Assembly: GCA_034509425.1 (NCBI GenBank)
Contig: JAVTVJ010001824.1
Coordinates: forward strand, 18,903 to 82,902
Reading direction: 5' to 3'
From: Eopsaltria australis
Taxonomy: Eukaryota > Chordata > Aves > Passeriformes > Petroicidae
Length of the DNA stretch: 64,000 nucleotides
The notes beneath the pieces were generated by a model. It did not search any database, was not told where the DNA came from, and saw only the letters and a program-made list of their open reading frames with translations. This document shows, piece by piece, positions 12,201-23,590 of the stretch. The translations under genes were made by a program, and so were the position numbers. Position 1 is the first letter of the stretch, and the number at the start of each line of letters is the position of its first letter.

Positions 12201-14770
12201 TGATTTTAAATAAATCTACATGAAATAGATGCTTCTGTTCCTGATATAATGCTTCCCAAACTTTGTGACTGACAATAGATCAATATCTTCTAAACCCAGG
12301 CTATCTTACATTTGCACACATTCTTATCAGCCCCTGAGGCAGAGAGTAAGATTGAGAGAGGTGGAAAGTTTCTCAAAAGCTGAGATTGGACTTGTAGTCT
12401 TACCTACTTTACTTGTGGGAGGTGATTTATTTACAGTACTTTAAAGGCACCCAACCTTGAATTTGCAAAAGTGTTTATTAGGAAAACTTCCAGAAATAAT
12501 CTTAGATGCAAGAGAGAACTTGCATTCTCAAAAAAATTGTGTTTGAGTAAGACTTTTCTGTGTTCTCTCCTTCCCTAAGAACACTTAGGAACCCCTGTTG
12601 AATAGGTTATGAATTATTTGTTTCAGGTTTTCTAACAGCATTATTATTATGTACATAAACCCTATAATAAGTGGACGATAATCCTGTCCCCAGTGTATTT
12701 GAAGGATTTTCCTGACATTATTTCAAAACAATCACCTTCAGATCAGTGTTTTAAAACCAGTCAATGTGTGTAGCCAAATCACTGTACTAAAGGAACTTTG
12801 CATCTTGCAAAATTTCAATGAAAAACTCACTAAGAAGTATTGAAATACTATGGTTTGCACTTTATATATGGAAAATTGAAATAAAAGCCAAAATAGATTA
12901 GGTGATTATTGATGTATCAGTACTTTGATATAATAAGAATGAAGTGAGCCTGATGCTGTAATGATTTTGTCTTAGATAAATTACTTCACTGTAGCTTGTG
13001 TGGGACTAAATTCTGGATGTGTGATGAAAACCACATTGAGAACACAGGAATATTTCAGTTCTTGCTGAGCAGTGCTGGCACAGGCTGGGAGTGAGCAAGG
13101 AGCCGTGAGGGGACACAGCTGGGACAGCAGATCCAGCTGACCAGAGAGACATTCCAGACCCCATGGCATCGTGCTCAGCAATAAAAGCTGCAGGAAAAAG
13201 GAGCAAGGGATGTTTCTTCCACAGCAACAATTAGGTGTGATCCCTGTTTTCTTGAGATGGCTGAACATAAAGGCATATGTTATAGATAAATACAATAAAT
13301 ACCCTCCAGGGTGATAATCCATACCCATGAGTAGTAAAGGAGCTGAGAGTGGTTTGCTCAGATGTCTAAATTGCTCTGTTTAGGTATTTTTAGAATTCCT
13401 ATCTAGCTGTATCTGTGGCTTTTGATTTTTAATGCAGATCTAAAGAACTATTGGATTTTTTTGCTGATGTTGTTCCTTTCTAATGGTTCACATTGTAATG
13501 TATATTCATTTTGTGTCAATTTCCTATTTTCTCAAAGCAGATTTTCTGCTAATCCCTGGAATCCAGCCAGCACCCTGCATTCCTGGTGAAAGCTCATCAC
13601 TGGATAACTTCAAGATGTTCCTGACATCTCTCCTGAACGTTGTGTTCAAGTCCTCAAAAAGCTCTTGTTTGAAACAATTGGCAACACATGGCACAGTATG
13701 CACAGACAATTTTCTTCCAGGCTTCTTCCCTGCAAAGCTGAATGTTTCATCTGAAAAACTGGAGAAGTCAGTATGCTAATGCAGAGCACAGAATATCAGA
13801 TACCATGGTCTTAGTCATAAATCCAGATTTAATATGGTCACATGGAGATGCACTCTGCTGACAGATTTATTTATTTGTTTGTTTATTACAGAATATTACA
13901 AGTTCTGAAGCACTGTGATAGTCTGAACACAGAGCAGTTTTCTTAGAGGCACCATTTTATTTCTAATTGATAATCAGATTTTATCATAGATGATCTGTGT
14001 TTAGCTCAGATTCACCGACTGTTTCCAGGCTCCTGCCTGAGATCATTGCTCCGGGTGAAATACTGCTGGATCCAAGGCTTGTGCAGCCTGAAGGGAATAT
14101 TGAAGTGATTTATCCTTTTGAACATGTCTGAATTTCTCCATGGAACACATTATTTGGTGTGCAGTGAGGTTATTTAAGGTATTTCAGTCCTGTTGTGAAG
14201 CTGAGACAGAGCCAAGTGACAACGCAGCTGTACCAGGTGAATACCATGAGCTACTCACATTATTCCTTCTCTAATGCCATACTAGAAAAATTTCCTTCTT
14301 CAGAGGATGGTTCCTTTTATCTTAGGTATCTAAGAATGTTACAATCACCCATCCTTTCTTGCTGCCTATTTCTTTCAAAGGATAATAACAAAATCTCAGA
14401 GTAAATAAATCACACATAGATAATCTGATTTTCACATGCATTTTACAATGTTTTCTGGACTCTATTCTATCCAGGGCAAACAAATCTGGGGTTCATTCTC
14501 TGGCATTTCCAAACCTCTTTAAAAACAGAGCAATCTTTTAAGACTTTTAAGAAAGAGTGACAGCACAGATTCTTAGGGGGAAAACAAGCAAAAAAACCCC
14601 AAACCCAAACATCTCAAGTGCAAGCCATAGTACATACATAGATCTAACTGAGATATATCAAGGTCTACGTCAATAAATATGAGTAGTGTTTGAATGGATA
14701 GGAGAGTTTGGCATGGATCAAGATCTGGACCTTCTCTTTAGCGCATCAGCACTGCCAGCTGATCTTCATG
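9266..14770. other. AT-rich intergenic stretch between OR genes
   Basis: Apart from the LTR fragment at 13,035-13,215, I see no gene or clear repeat. Open frames are short and lack domains. Any 5' noncoding exon of the OR gene at 8,336-9,265 would lie here but cannot be placed from sequence alone. Confidence 0.5.
13035..13215 (+). mobile_element. Fragment of an ERVL-type LTR
   Basis: The segment holds GACCAGAGAGACATTCCAGA followed by CATGGCATCGTGCTCAGCA and an AATAAAAGC near 13,181. The same order of blocks is seen in the LTR at 51.7-52.2 kb in diverged form. Both ends are eroded. Confidence 0.5.
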
Positions 14771-15288
14771 TGTTGCTTTTTCCCCCAACCTGGAAAAGAA
14801 ACTCAAGATCATTTTAACAAGGAGGTAACATAAAAGAGGATCTTTATTTTGAAGACCTTCAGGAGCAGTTATGGAAAGGTGTCCATAAAATCCCCCCCAT
14901 CCAGGGGTGAGTACATATTTAAAAGTTTTAGGAAATTAGCATAATTGATTAAAAGCACCAATTAGGAGGGCAAGTGCTGATGCAATTCCCCCACAGATAA
15001 AGCCCCTTCTCTGGGGTCACCCCCCCAGCACTGGCTGTGCTTTGTCAATGAAAATGTACCTGAAAGAGGTGTCAGGGTTTGTCCTCGGCCTTGGTTCCCA
15101 GGAAGATCCAAGATACAACAGAGGCTTGGAGCTCTGGAATTTGTTTTGTCTTTCTGCCTGGGTGCCAATGGGGAAAGGCCATGGAAAAGCACTGAGAAAA
15201 CCAACTACTAATACAATAGGCTACAAATATATGTGCAAAGAGTACAGAGAATATATAAAAGGAAAAAGACAAAAACCAAACGGCATCA
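14771..15288 (-). mobile_element. Solo LTR of the class I ERV found at 43.6-47.3 kb
   Basis: It aligns along its whole length with the two LTRs at 43,566-44,087 and 46,772-47,292, though more diverged. On the plus strand it starts TGTTGC and ends GGCATCA, and it is flanked by the 4-bp repeat CATG (14,767-14,770 and 15,289-15,292), the duplication size expected for gammaretrovirus-like elements. On the minus strand it carries AATAAA (complement of 14,843-14,848). Its right end is 29 bp from the stop codon of the neighbouring OR gene. Confidence 0.88.
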
Positions 15289-15317
15289 CATGAGCAAAGC
15301 CCCTTCCCTGGGCCTCT

Positions 15318-16265
15318 TCAGGTGATTTCTTTGGTGCATGTTCTGCAAGTAAAAGTCTTTCTCAAGGCAAGCCTGACCTCTTTGTTTCTAAGGCAATAAA
15401 TGATGGGGTTCAGAAGTGGCACCACCACGGTGTACAGGACTGACACCAGCTTGTTGGCACGATAGGTGTACATCAGCTTGGGGTGGGCGTAAGTGAAGAG
15501 AGTGGTGGAGTAGAACAAAATCACCACGGTCAGGTGGGAGCTGCAGGTGGAAAAGGCCTTTTGCCTCCCCTGAGAGGAAGGAATCTTCAACACAGTGAGT
15601 ATGATGCAAATGTAGGAGGCCACCACAGTGCACAGCGGCACCATGATCACCAGCAGAGCCAAGATGAAGTCCACGAGCTCAGCCGAGGAGGAGTCACTGC
15701 AGGAGATGTTCAGCAGGGGTGAAATATCACAGAAATAATGATTGATTTTGTCCTCATCACAGAAGGAGAGCCGGGCTATGAAGCTCAGCTTGATGGTAGA
15801 AGTGGCCAAACCACACATCCAGCAGGCAGCTATCAGCTGGGCACACAACCTGTGGTTCATGATGAGGGGGTACCTGAGGGGTTTGCAGATGGCCACGAAG
15901 CGGTCGAAGGCCATCACAGCCAATAGAATGTACTCAGTGCAAACAAAAGTCACAAAGAAATACAGCTGTGCCAGGCAGCCCTGCAAAGAGATCTGTTTGT
16001 CAGGAGACAGGACATCAGTGACCATCTTTGGCTCGATGACAGAAACGTACCAGATCTCCAGGAAAGACAGGCTCCCCAGGAAGAAATACATGGGTTTTTG
16101 CAGGCTGGGGTTGTTTCGGATGATGACAATGATAAGGAAGTTTTCCAGCACAGTTAATAAATAAGCCAGAAGTAAAGCAGAGAAGAGAAGCAGCTGCAGT
16201 TCAGCAGGGGTGGGAAAACCCAGCAGAATGAAATACATGACTTTGGTTTCATTCCTCCCACCCAT
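15318..16265 (-). CDS. Olfactory receptor, family 6-like (315 aa)
   Basis: An odorant receptor GPCR of tetrapod class II. The ATG at 16,263-16,265 opens MGGRNETKV with a glycosylation site at Asn5. Family marks are LTVLEN in TM1 (EN rather than GN), PMYFFLGSLSFLEIWYVSV in TM2, MAFDRFVAICKPLRY at the end of TM3, SYICIILTVL in TM5, KAFSTCSSHL before TM6, and PLLNPIIYCLRNKEV in TM7. The SFLEIWY block is typical of OR family 6. The frame is complete and of normal length. Its closest relative in the window is the gene at 20,572-21,534, on the same strand, which suggests local duplication. The solo LTR directly downstream must shape its 3' UTR. Confidence 0.95.
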   Translation of the reverse strand: MGGRNETKVMYFILLGFPTPAELQLLLFSALLLAYLLTVLENFLIIVIIRNNPSLQKPMYFFLGSLSFLEIWYVSVIEPKMVTDVLSPDKQISLQGCLAQLYFFVTFVCTEYILLAVMAFDRFVAICKPLRYPLIMNHRLCAQLIAACWMCGLATSTIKLSFIARLSFCDEDKINHYFCDISPLLNISCSDSSSAELVDFILALLVIMVPLCTVVASYICIILTVLKIPSSQGRQKAFSTCSSHLTVVILFYSTTLFTYAHPKLMYTYRANKLVSVLYTVVVPLLNPIIYCLRNKEVRLALRKTFTCRTCTKEIT

Positions 16266-17599
16266 CCAGTAGAAGGAAGATGAACCTTATCCACCCGCAA
16301 TAAATTAATATAATGGCACCTAACTGCACAGGCCTAAATCATAGCCATACACCATCACTTACAGACACTGTAAAAGTTCAGACATCTTGTTGCTGGGTTT
16401 TTAGAAATTAATTTTATGAAATTTATCTGCTCAATTCAGAATTTTTAATTTGAAAAATTAAAGCAGGCTGTTTACATTTCATGGAGATAAAAATACTTTA
16501 CAAGTCTTGTCTCATCTAAGACAAATGATGAATTATGCTATTATATTATCCATCCAGTACAAAGAAATGACAGGTTATGAGCTTATACATAGACATTCAC
16601 ATTGCCAATGTTTTAGTTTCTACATCTAAACATTTCCAAAGTTATATCACATATATTCCATGAACTGTGAGACAAATGAGAAGTACCTCAACGATATATT
16701 AATTTTGATATTAAAAAATCCCTCCAAACAGATCTGAAGGAGCCCACTAGAGTTTCTATATCTAAGTCTGAGCACAATTACATCTGCACAAAATCTATTG
16801 AGATAAAATATACACAGAACATCCCAGACACAGCAAATTGAAATTCAGGGTCTGGTTTGTTTGCACCTCCTCAGATTAATCCTTGAAAAATAAGAATGGC
16901 TTAGCCTGTGCTATTAAAAACAAAACTGTTCTCAACCTTCTGTAGTGGGAATCCAGTGCCTCAGCTGATCCTGGAGAATATGATCAGTAGGATGCAGATG
17001 AAGTGCAGACTGAGATGTCAGGTATGTGATTTATACCAGCACAGATAAATCAACACTTTATTTACCTCTGGTGTCTCATGAGATCTGATTCAGAAATTAT
17101 AGTTAGACTCCCAATGGAAGCAATCACAGAAAGAGGAGGGATGTTTTTGTTTCCTCTGTGATTCCATGCAGGGTAGAAGTAAGAAACTTTGAAGATTTTT
17201 TTTCTGAGACACTGAACAATGGAAAAATACCAGCTGGTGTCTACTGATTTTTATAGGGCAGAGGAAAATTAAAACATACCCTGAGGCAGAGGATGTGGCA
17301 GTCTTTTACTAAAAGTTGATCTAGAAAAATATTTTAGTGCCCTAATCTAAATCCATAGCCTTAATTGTTAGTCACTTTTGGAGTGAATAATTTCACCCAC
17401 ATTGGAGTTCCATGCACAATCTTCAGATACACAAAGAGCCAAGCTTTGCATTTTCTGAATTGTGTAACACAGTGCAAAAATCTTCAGAGCAAAAGGAGGG
17501 TGAGAGATAATATTGGTCTGGTACCTGATGAGGTCAGTGCCTCCCAAACTGCTGCAGGTGCTGCTGGAGGGTTCTGTAGCACAAAGAATACAAAACCTG

Positions 17600-18015
17600 A
17601 TCTGGTCCTGATGCCTTAAGTTTTTAGCTTTTATATTTTTCAGATCCTGTACTGCATTAGTGGATAACTCTGAACTCCATACAGAGTGTGAGTGAGCTCT
17701 CTGCACAGTTTGGTCAGACAAAACAATCCTTCTAAGTCTGAGAACCAAGGACTCCATCACAGCCTCAGGCCCCAAAAAGTACAAACAAAGTGAAATGGGG
17801 GGGAGCAAACTGGGGGAATGTGACTTCATTACCTGAAGCTGTAATTGGACAATTAACCCCTGAGATGCGAACAGACCCAATTTATCTCTGTCTGAAAATC
17901 TCATGGCCATTGTCCATCTTGGTGAGGCTCCTGCACTGCCCAGGGTGTATCTATTGAGGGCCTTTAATAAATACCTGCTTTACTCTCTAACTCTCTCTGA
18001 TCTCTGTTCTAGGAA
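17600..18015 (+). repeat. LTR-like repeat, copy 1 of 3
   Basis: Shares the block order TTTAGCTTTTAT, AACTC-AACTCCAT, CAACAATCC, CCTCAGGCCC, GACTTCATTACCTGAA-CTGTAATTG, GGCCTT-AATAAAT and CTCTGTT with segments at 26.2-26.6 and 27.9-28.4 kb. The AATAAA at 17,966-17,971 close to the end suggests an LTR with its R/U5 on the right. Family not identified. Confidence 0.65.
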
Positions 18016-19035
18016 GCCACTCCATCAGTCCCCTCCATGCAGCCGGGTGGGAGCAGTCCCTGGAGCCAGCTATTGGTAAAATCACCTTCCAGTTGGTCTG
18101 GTGAGAATCAGATCTCTTACTTAAGCCAGAACCATGATTAAAATTACATTCACACAGTGAGAATAACGAGAGTTTAGCATCTAGGAGATTATTTCACTGT
18201 TGGAGCACACAGGTTGATTTAATTTGCAAATACATTAGAATCTAGTGACATTTGCCATACCTTATGGTGTGTTGGTTGAATTCTAACTCCTGAGCAAAGC
18301 CATACGTGCACGCTCAGCAATGTAAGGGCATCTCAGGGAAAAGGCAGCTTTAAAATAATGTAAGTGCACAGAGAAGGAAGAGTGGTGTTGTCAGAAGCAC
18401 AAGTGTTAGTTCTTACCTCATCTCTGTTGGGCTGATGAGGGTCCAACTACCATGGACCAATTTTGGGATTCCCACAATTCAAGGAAAATGTGGATAAATT
18501 AGAGAGGTGTTTACTAAAGCCTGCCAAGATGTGAAGATGTGACTCAGGGTATGAAAGGAAGTTGATGTAGCTGGGTTTGCTCCAAATGGGATACTGGAGG
18601 CTGTGCTGTGATCTGACAGTGACAAAGTGTAAAAAAGACAAAGACAATAATTTGCAACTCAGTAGCTGCTGTTTAGGCCATGAGAAGATGTGAGTCAGTG
18701 CTTGAACAGTTTCCCAGAGAGATTTTAGGGCTGCTGATGTTTTCAGCTCTCAGCTGCACCAGCCACAGCTGACATAACAAAGACATGCAGAGAGTTATGC
18801 TATAAAAGGGAAGTCAAATTATCAATATATTCACATCTGGAGCACTGCAGGCAGTTCTTGGCTCCCCAGTGGAAGGGTGATGAGGATACCCTGGAGAGCA
18901 TCCATTCCCTACACACCACTGAATGTACTGCTCATGTGTTGGTATTTATTCAGTGGGTAGCTACAGCCAGGTTCACTTCCCTCAATTTCTGTTGCAATTT
19001 GAGGTGCCATGGGCTTTTCCATTTGACATCCAAAT

Positions 19036-19240
19036 CAGAGAATCATACAAAAACTCAGGTTGGAAGGACAGAACTTTACTTCCAGAATATTTTAACTCAC
19101 TCTGCTCTCACAAACATTTTGGTGTGGTCAGGTTTTTCAGGGACATGTCAGGTCAAGCTTTGAAAAGTTCAAAGGGCAGAGATTCCATTAGTTCTCTGGG
19201 ACTGTGCTGTGGTGCTTAATCACTCTGATTGTTTTTGTTT
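19036..19240 (-). mobile_element. Old CR1 fragment
   Basis: Starts with AGAGAATCATACAAAAACTC and contains GTCAAGCTTTGAAAAGTTC, then ATTCCATTAGTTCTCTGGG: the complement of the CR1 3' region, more diverged than the other copies here. Confidence 0.65.
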
Positions 19241-19599
19241 GATTTTTTTTTTTTTTTTTTGGAAGAAAATTATGTTATCTGTAATTTTCTATCTTTTCTG
19301 AATTTAATTTGTTGCAACAAGTTCCTGTTGGTGTCTTTTTAGGCATGCACAATTAAGAATTGCCTCTATCTCCTCTGTAACATCCTTCAGGTGGTGGCAA
19401 ACTGCAACTAAACATCTCAACATTCTCCTTTCCAGACTTAAAAAACTGCTTCCATCTGCCTCTCTTTGTCTGCTGTGTGATCCCACCCTTCTGTCATTTT
19501 TAACTCTCTGCTGGACTGTCCATTTTGTCTTTCTTGCAGTGGAAGTGGCAGACTGGACACTGTTGATGTAATAGAGTGAAGGGTCATTTACACACTGAC

Positions 19600-19870
19600 A
19601 ATACAGCCAGGGGTCAGTTGGTCATCCCTGCAGAAGGACACTGCTGCCTGATCTCAATTTGTCTTCCAGGACCTCCAGGTCCTTTTCTGCAGAGCTGCTG
19701 CCCCATCAATGAATGCCCTGCTGAATGACTGGATAATTCTTTCACAGGTGCAAGATTTTGCATCTGTGTGTTGAATTACCTTAAAGTTCTTCCTGACCTC
19801 TCCTTGGAATGTTACTTTAAGGAAAGACCTGTGTTCAGATAACTGATTCTTCTCTTAGTGCTTGTCATGT
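19600..19870 (-). mobile_element. Possible CR1 fragment
   Basis: Contains GACCTCCAGGTCCTTTTCTGC and surrounding blocks resembling the complement of the CR1 reverse transcriptase 3' part. Heavily diverged, so boundaries are approximate. Confidence 0.4.
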
Positions 19871-20571
19871 AGGAGGACCAGAGGAAAAGAATATTTAAAA
19901 ATCAGGAGGCTCATTTAGCATTTAAAATAGAAATTAAACTATACAAATTAACCCTCTTCCCAAAAGTAAAGATTTGTTTTCTGAATCTCAGGTATTTCCC
20001 TGAGATTCAGGGTTATATTGAAATTAATAAAGAAGAAAGTTCTCAGTGGTGGTTCATGGTGTCCTGTCACAGCTATCTAAAATACTGTTATTATCTGAAA
20101 TACTGAACTTCCCATCCTCATTCCTGTGAAGAAATTTGACACAAGTATTTAATTGGTGCCTCAGGTTCTTGAATCCCAGTTTCATGTTAGGTTGGATCAA
20201 GGTCAGAATGCAATTTTGTTCTTTGATGCATACAAAAAACACATTAAGAGAAGGCAATGATGTTCATTGTCTTTTCTGCTCCTCAGGAATGATGTGTGAT
20301 GTGTTCAGTTAGAAGCACCTTTTACATTCACATGGATTCATAGATTTTAGCTGAACATGCAGATTGACTGGGGAGAAGGAATTGTTAATCACTTTAATTA
20401 ATTGTAAGTAATCACTTTAATTGTTAATTTAATTGTAATCACTTTTATTGTTAATCACTGTTAATTTATGTTGAAAGAGAACCCTAATAACCATTTGTAT
20501 CAAAGTAAAAATCTTATCAGACTTTCACAGGACTCCCACAAATTCAGTCAGATTATCTGCTGAGCATCACG

Positions 20572-21534
20572 TCAGTGATCAGCTGCAGAAACTCTGGAGA
20601 GAGCAGCCCTGCGACACAAGACCCTCAATAAAGTGTCCTTGACCTCCTGGTTCCTCAGGCAGTAAATGAAAGGGTTCAGCATTGGGGTGATGATGGTGTA
20701 AACGATGGAAACCACCTTGTTCCCATCCTGGGAGCTGATGCTCCTGGGCCGGGCGTACATGAAGAGCGTGGTTGAGAAGAAGATGAGCACCACAGCCAGG
20801 TGAGAGGCACAGGTGGAGAAAGCTTTTGTCCTGCTCTGGGCCTTGGGAAGGAGCCAGATGGTGCTGATGATGCAGATGTAAGAAACCATGATGACAGAGA
20901 AGGGCACCAGCAGAATCAGCAAAGCTGAGATGAAATCCACCATCTCCGCCAGCCGCCGCTGGGTGCAGGAGAGGTTGAGCAGGGGGCTGACGTCGCAGTA
21001 GAAGTGGTTGATGACTCTGGGACCACAGAAGGAGAGCTGGGCAATGAAGGAGACCTTGAGCACAGAGATGAGGAAGCCCAGCAGCCAGGAGGCCGTGGCC
21101 AGCTGCAGGCAGGCCCTGTGGTCCATGACGAGGGGGTAGTGCAGGGGGGTGCAGATGGCCACAAAGCGGTCGTAGGCCATGACAGCCAGCAGGACACACT
21201 CAGTGCACACCAGGGCGATGAAAAAGTACAGCTGGGCCATGCAGCCTGTGAAGGAAATGCTCTTGTTCTTCACCACAAGGCTGAGCAACAGCTTGGGAAC
21301 GGTGACTGAAATGTACCAGGCCTCCAGGAAAGAGAGGTGGCCCAGGAAGAAGTACATGGGCTTGTGGAGCTGGGGATTGCTGATGATTAAAGCGGTGATA
21401 ACGATGTTCTCAGCGACAGTCAGCAAATAGGCAGCCAGGAAAATCACAAAAAGCAGAGCCTGCAGCTCTGGGGTGGTGGGGAACCCCACGAGGATGAACT
21501 CATGGATGTGGGTGTCATTTCCTTGTGTCATCAT
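20572..21534 (-). CDS. Olfactory receptor, family 6-like (320 aa)
   Basis: An odorant receptor GPCR, complete single exon. The frame extends upstream to a GTG, but the first ATG is at 21,532-21,534, with another directly after it; the N-terminus MMTQGNDTH has a glycosylation site at Asn6. Motifs in order: TVAENIVI in TM1, PMYFFLGHLSFLEAWYISV in TM2, MAYDRFVAICTPLHY at the end of TM3, SYICIISTIW in TM5, KAFSTCASHL before TM6, and PMLNPFIYCLRNQEV in TM7. AEN in TM1 and SFLEAWY in TM2 point to OR family 6. The sequence is notably GC-richer than its AT-rich surroundings. The C-terminal tail is somewhat long. Confidence 0.95.
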   Translation of the reverse strand: MMTQGNDTHIHEFILVGFPTTPELQALLFVIFLAAYLLTVAENIVITALIISNPQLHKPMYFFLGHLSFLEAWYISVTVPKLLLSLVVKNKSISFTGCMAQLYFFIALVCTECVLLAVMAYDRFVAICTPLHYPLVMDHRACLQLATASWLLGFLISVLKVSFIAQLSFCGPRVINHFYCDVSPLLNLSCTQRRLAEMVDFISALLILLVPFSVIMVSYICIISTIWLLPKAQSRTKAFSTCASHLAVVLIFFSTTLFMYARPRSISSQDGNKVVSIVYTIITPMLNPFIYCLRNQEVKDTLLRVLCRRAALSRVSAADH

Positions 21535-23334
21535 GACCTTGAACACCTGGACTGGATAAGGAGGAAAAAGGAAAGAAATAGGGAATGTTTTGTGTTATCT
21601 TCCCCAAGCATCCTCTTCATGCTGGACTTGCAATACACACTTTAAGCAGAGATTCCACACCAGTTATTTAATTGCCATTCTTTATTATTTAACCACTTCT
21701 GAATTTTTTTTTTGTGTCCTACAGCAGGATTGGTGACTCAGATCCTGGCTCCAAGGAAATGTTTGGGTTTCACTGATTTCTTCACAGTCCTCCTTACCCC
21801 TATCTTCACTTAAAACACAGACAAAGGGGAAGAGGCAACATTATTAAATGTCTGTTTGATCTCAATTCTGAGCAGCTCCCCAGGCAGAAGCACCGTCCTG
21901 CTGAGGAGCTGCACCCATGCACAGCAAACTTGGCTTGAGCTGTTTCAGTGTCTCCCTTAATCCTGAATATTTGCAGAAGAAAATAAGTGTTTGTCCTCTC
22001 ACATTGAGTACTTTATTTAAAGTCTGCTGGAGTTGTGGAATAGATGCGTTTAGATTTTTTCTTTCAAAATTGGAAAGGATCTGTGAATCTGAAAATTCCT
22101 CTCATTTACAGTGGATTGACTAAAATAGGTCACTTCTCCCCCCAAATAACAGTTTTTACAGAGACTGCAATAATTGCAGTAGCAATTCATAATTTTTATG
22201 CATTAATTGATAGAATTAATCTTGATTTATCACAAAATACCTGGAGTTTGATTTTTATTCCTCTTCTTTTCCATTTCTTAAGGAAGATTTCAAACATTTT
22301 TTTACCTATTCCTGCACATTCCTATCCAATAATCAACTGAAATTCTTGAATGATGTTCAGCATTTGTTATTCACAAAGTATTTTTGTATAAAATATTAAG
22401 AAAAAAATTATTAATGTTATGAAAAAAAGAAATATGTATTTTTGTGATTTCAGTGTTTATTTGTCTGCGAGTTTCAAAATGTCTATTTCAAATTTGATTT
22501 TTCTCTTGCATGTGGATAATCTGTGTAGAATCAATCTAATTACATAACTTACATATTTCATTACAAGTAATAAATAGTAAAGTGACAGAATACTAAATAC
22601 AATCTCATTTCTAAGGATGATTTTCACCATCTCCCAGCCTTCCATGAGATTTAAGCTGTGGTAAATGCTGACAGTTAAGGCAGGGAACTCATTTTCCAGT
22701 GTAGCCAGTGGAGATTCAAGCAGTGCAAGGAAAAAACCTAGTAGCATGCTGTAGAATAAAAACAATAATTGAAAAGTGCCTGAATGAAAAGGATATCAAA
22801 AAGAGAAAATTAAAATTATGGTTCCACATTCCAATATAAGCTTTAAAAATTCCAGATCTACCTTAGAATATTGACTGGCAATAATGTAATTTTAAAAGGG
22901 TGATTAATTGGAGCATTTCAGGTGCCTGTCCCCAAGTTACAGATCACTCTCAGGTGGCACAGAAAAATAACTTCCATGGTTCAAGAATGAAGGTTTTCAG
23001 GGTAAAAATAATGGTGAATGTTTTCTATATTCTAGTCCACTGCAAGTAGAATACAAATGCCTTTTTTTACCATATAAATATGTTCAGAAGTGCTGCTACT
23101 GCATAGAAAACAGAGTAAGGGAAAGGTTATATTTAAGTTGTAATCTCAGCAGAGGTCATAGAATTTTTAAAAGCACATAAAGTGCTTTTAAGAAATAATA
23201 AGAAATGTCCATATTTCTAGTCTTTTAATCTCTTAAGTCCAGCTCTGTTTTGCTTTCCAAGCAATCCCTCTCTCTTCTCTCTCACAGTTTGAGAAACGTG
23301 TCCGTGTTTCTCTTGAAAACCGCTCACACAATTC

Positions 23335-23590
23335 CAGAAACCCAGAATGGTTTGGGTTGGAAGGGCCTTAAAGCCCATCCAGTGCCACCCCTGCCATGGC
23401 AGGGACACCTTCCACTGTCCCAGCTGCTCCAGCCTGGCCTTGGGCACTGCCAGCGATCCAGGGGCAGCCACAGCTTCTCTGGGCACCCTGGGCCAGGGCC
23501 TCCCCATCCTCCCAGGGAGGAATTCCTTCCCAAAATCTGATCTAAACCTGTTTCAGTCTGAAGCCTTTCCCCTTGTCCTATAGCTCCAGT
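23335..23590 (-). mobile_element. CR1 LINE 3' fragment
   Basis: Complement of the CR1 3' end: AGAATGGTTTGGGTTGGAAGG, then CCACCCCTGCCATGGCAGGG, CCAGGGGCAGCCACAGCTTC and GAGGAATTCCTTCC. One of the better preserved copies here. Confidence 0.92.

Larger units (their letters stand above)
16266..20571. other. Intergenic stretch between two family 6-like OR genes
   Basis: Contains one copy of a three-copy LTR-like repeat (17.6-18.0 kb), two old CR1 pieces (19.0-19.9 kb), a poly-T run near 19,243-19,260, and AT-rich direct repeats around 20,385-20,470. No gene is supported. Confidence 0.5.

Noticed and set aside
20579..21309. Other-frame open readings of about 206 and 101 codons
   Set aside because: Shadows of the GC-rich OR gene at 20,572-21,534.
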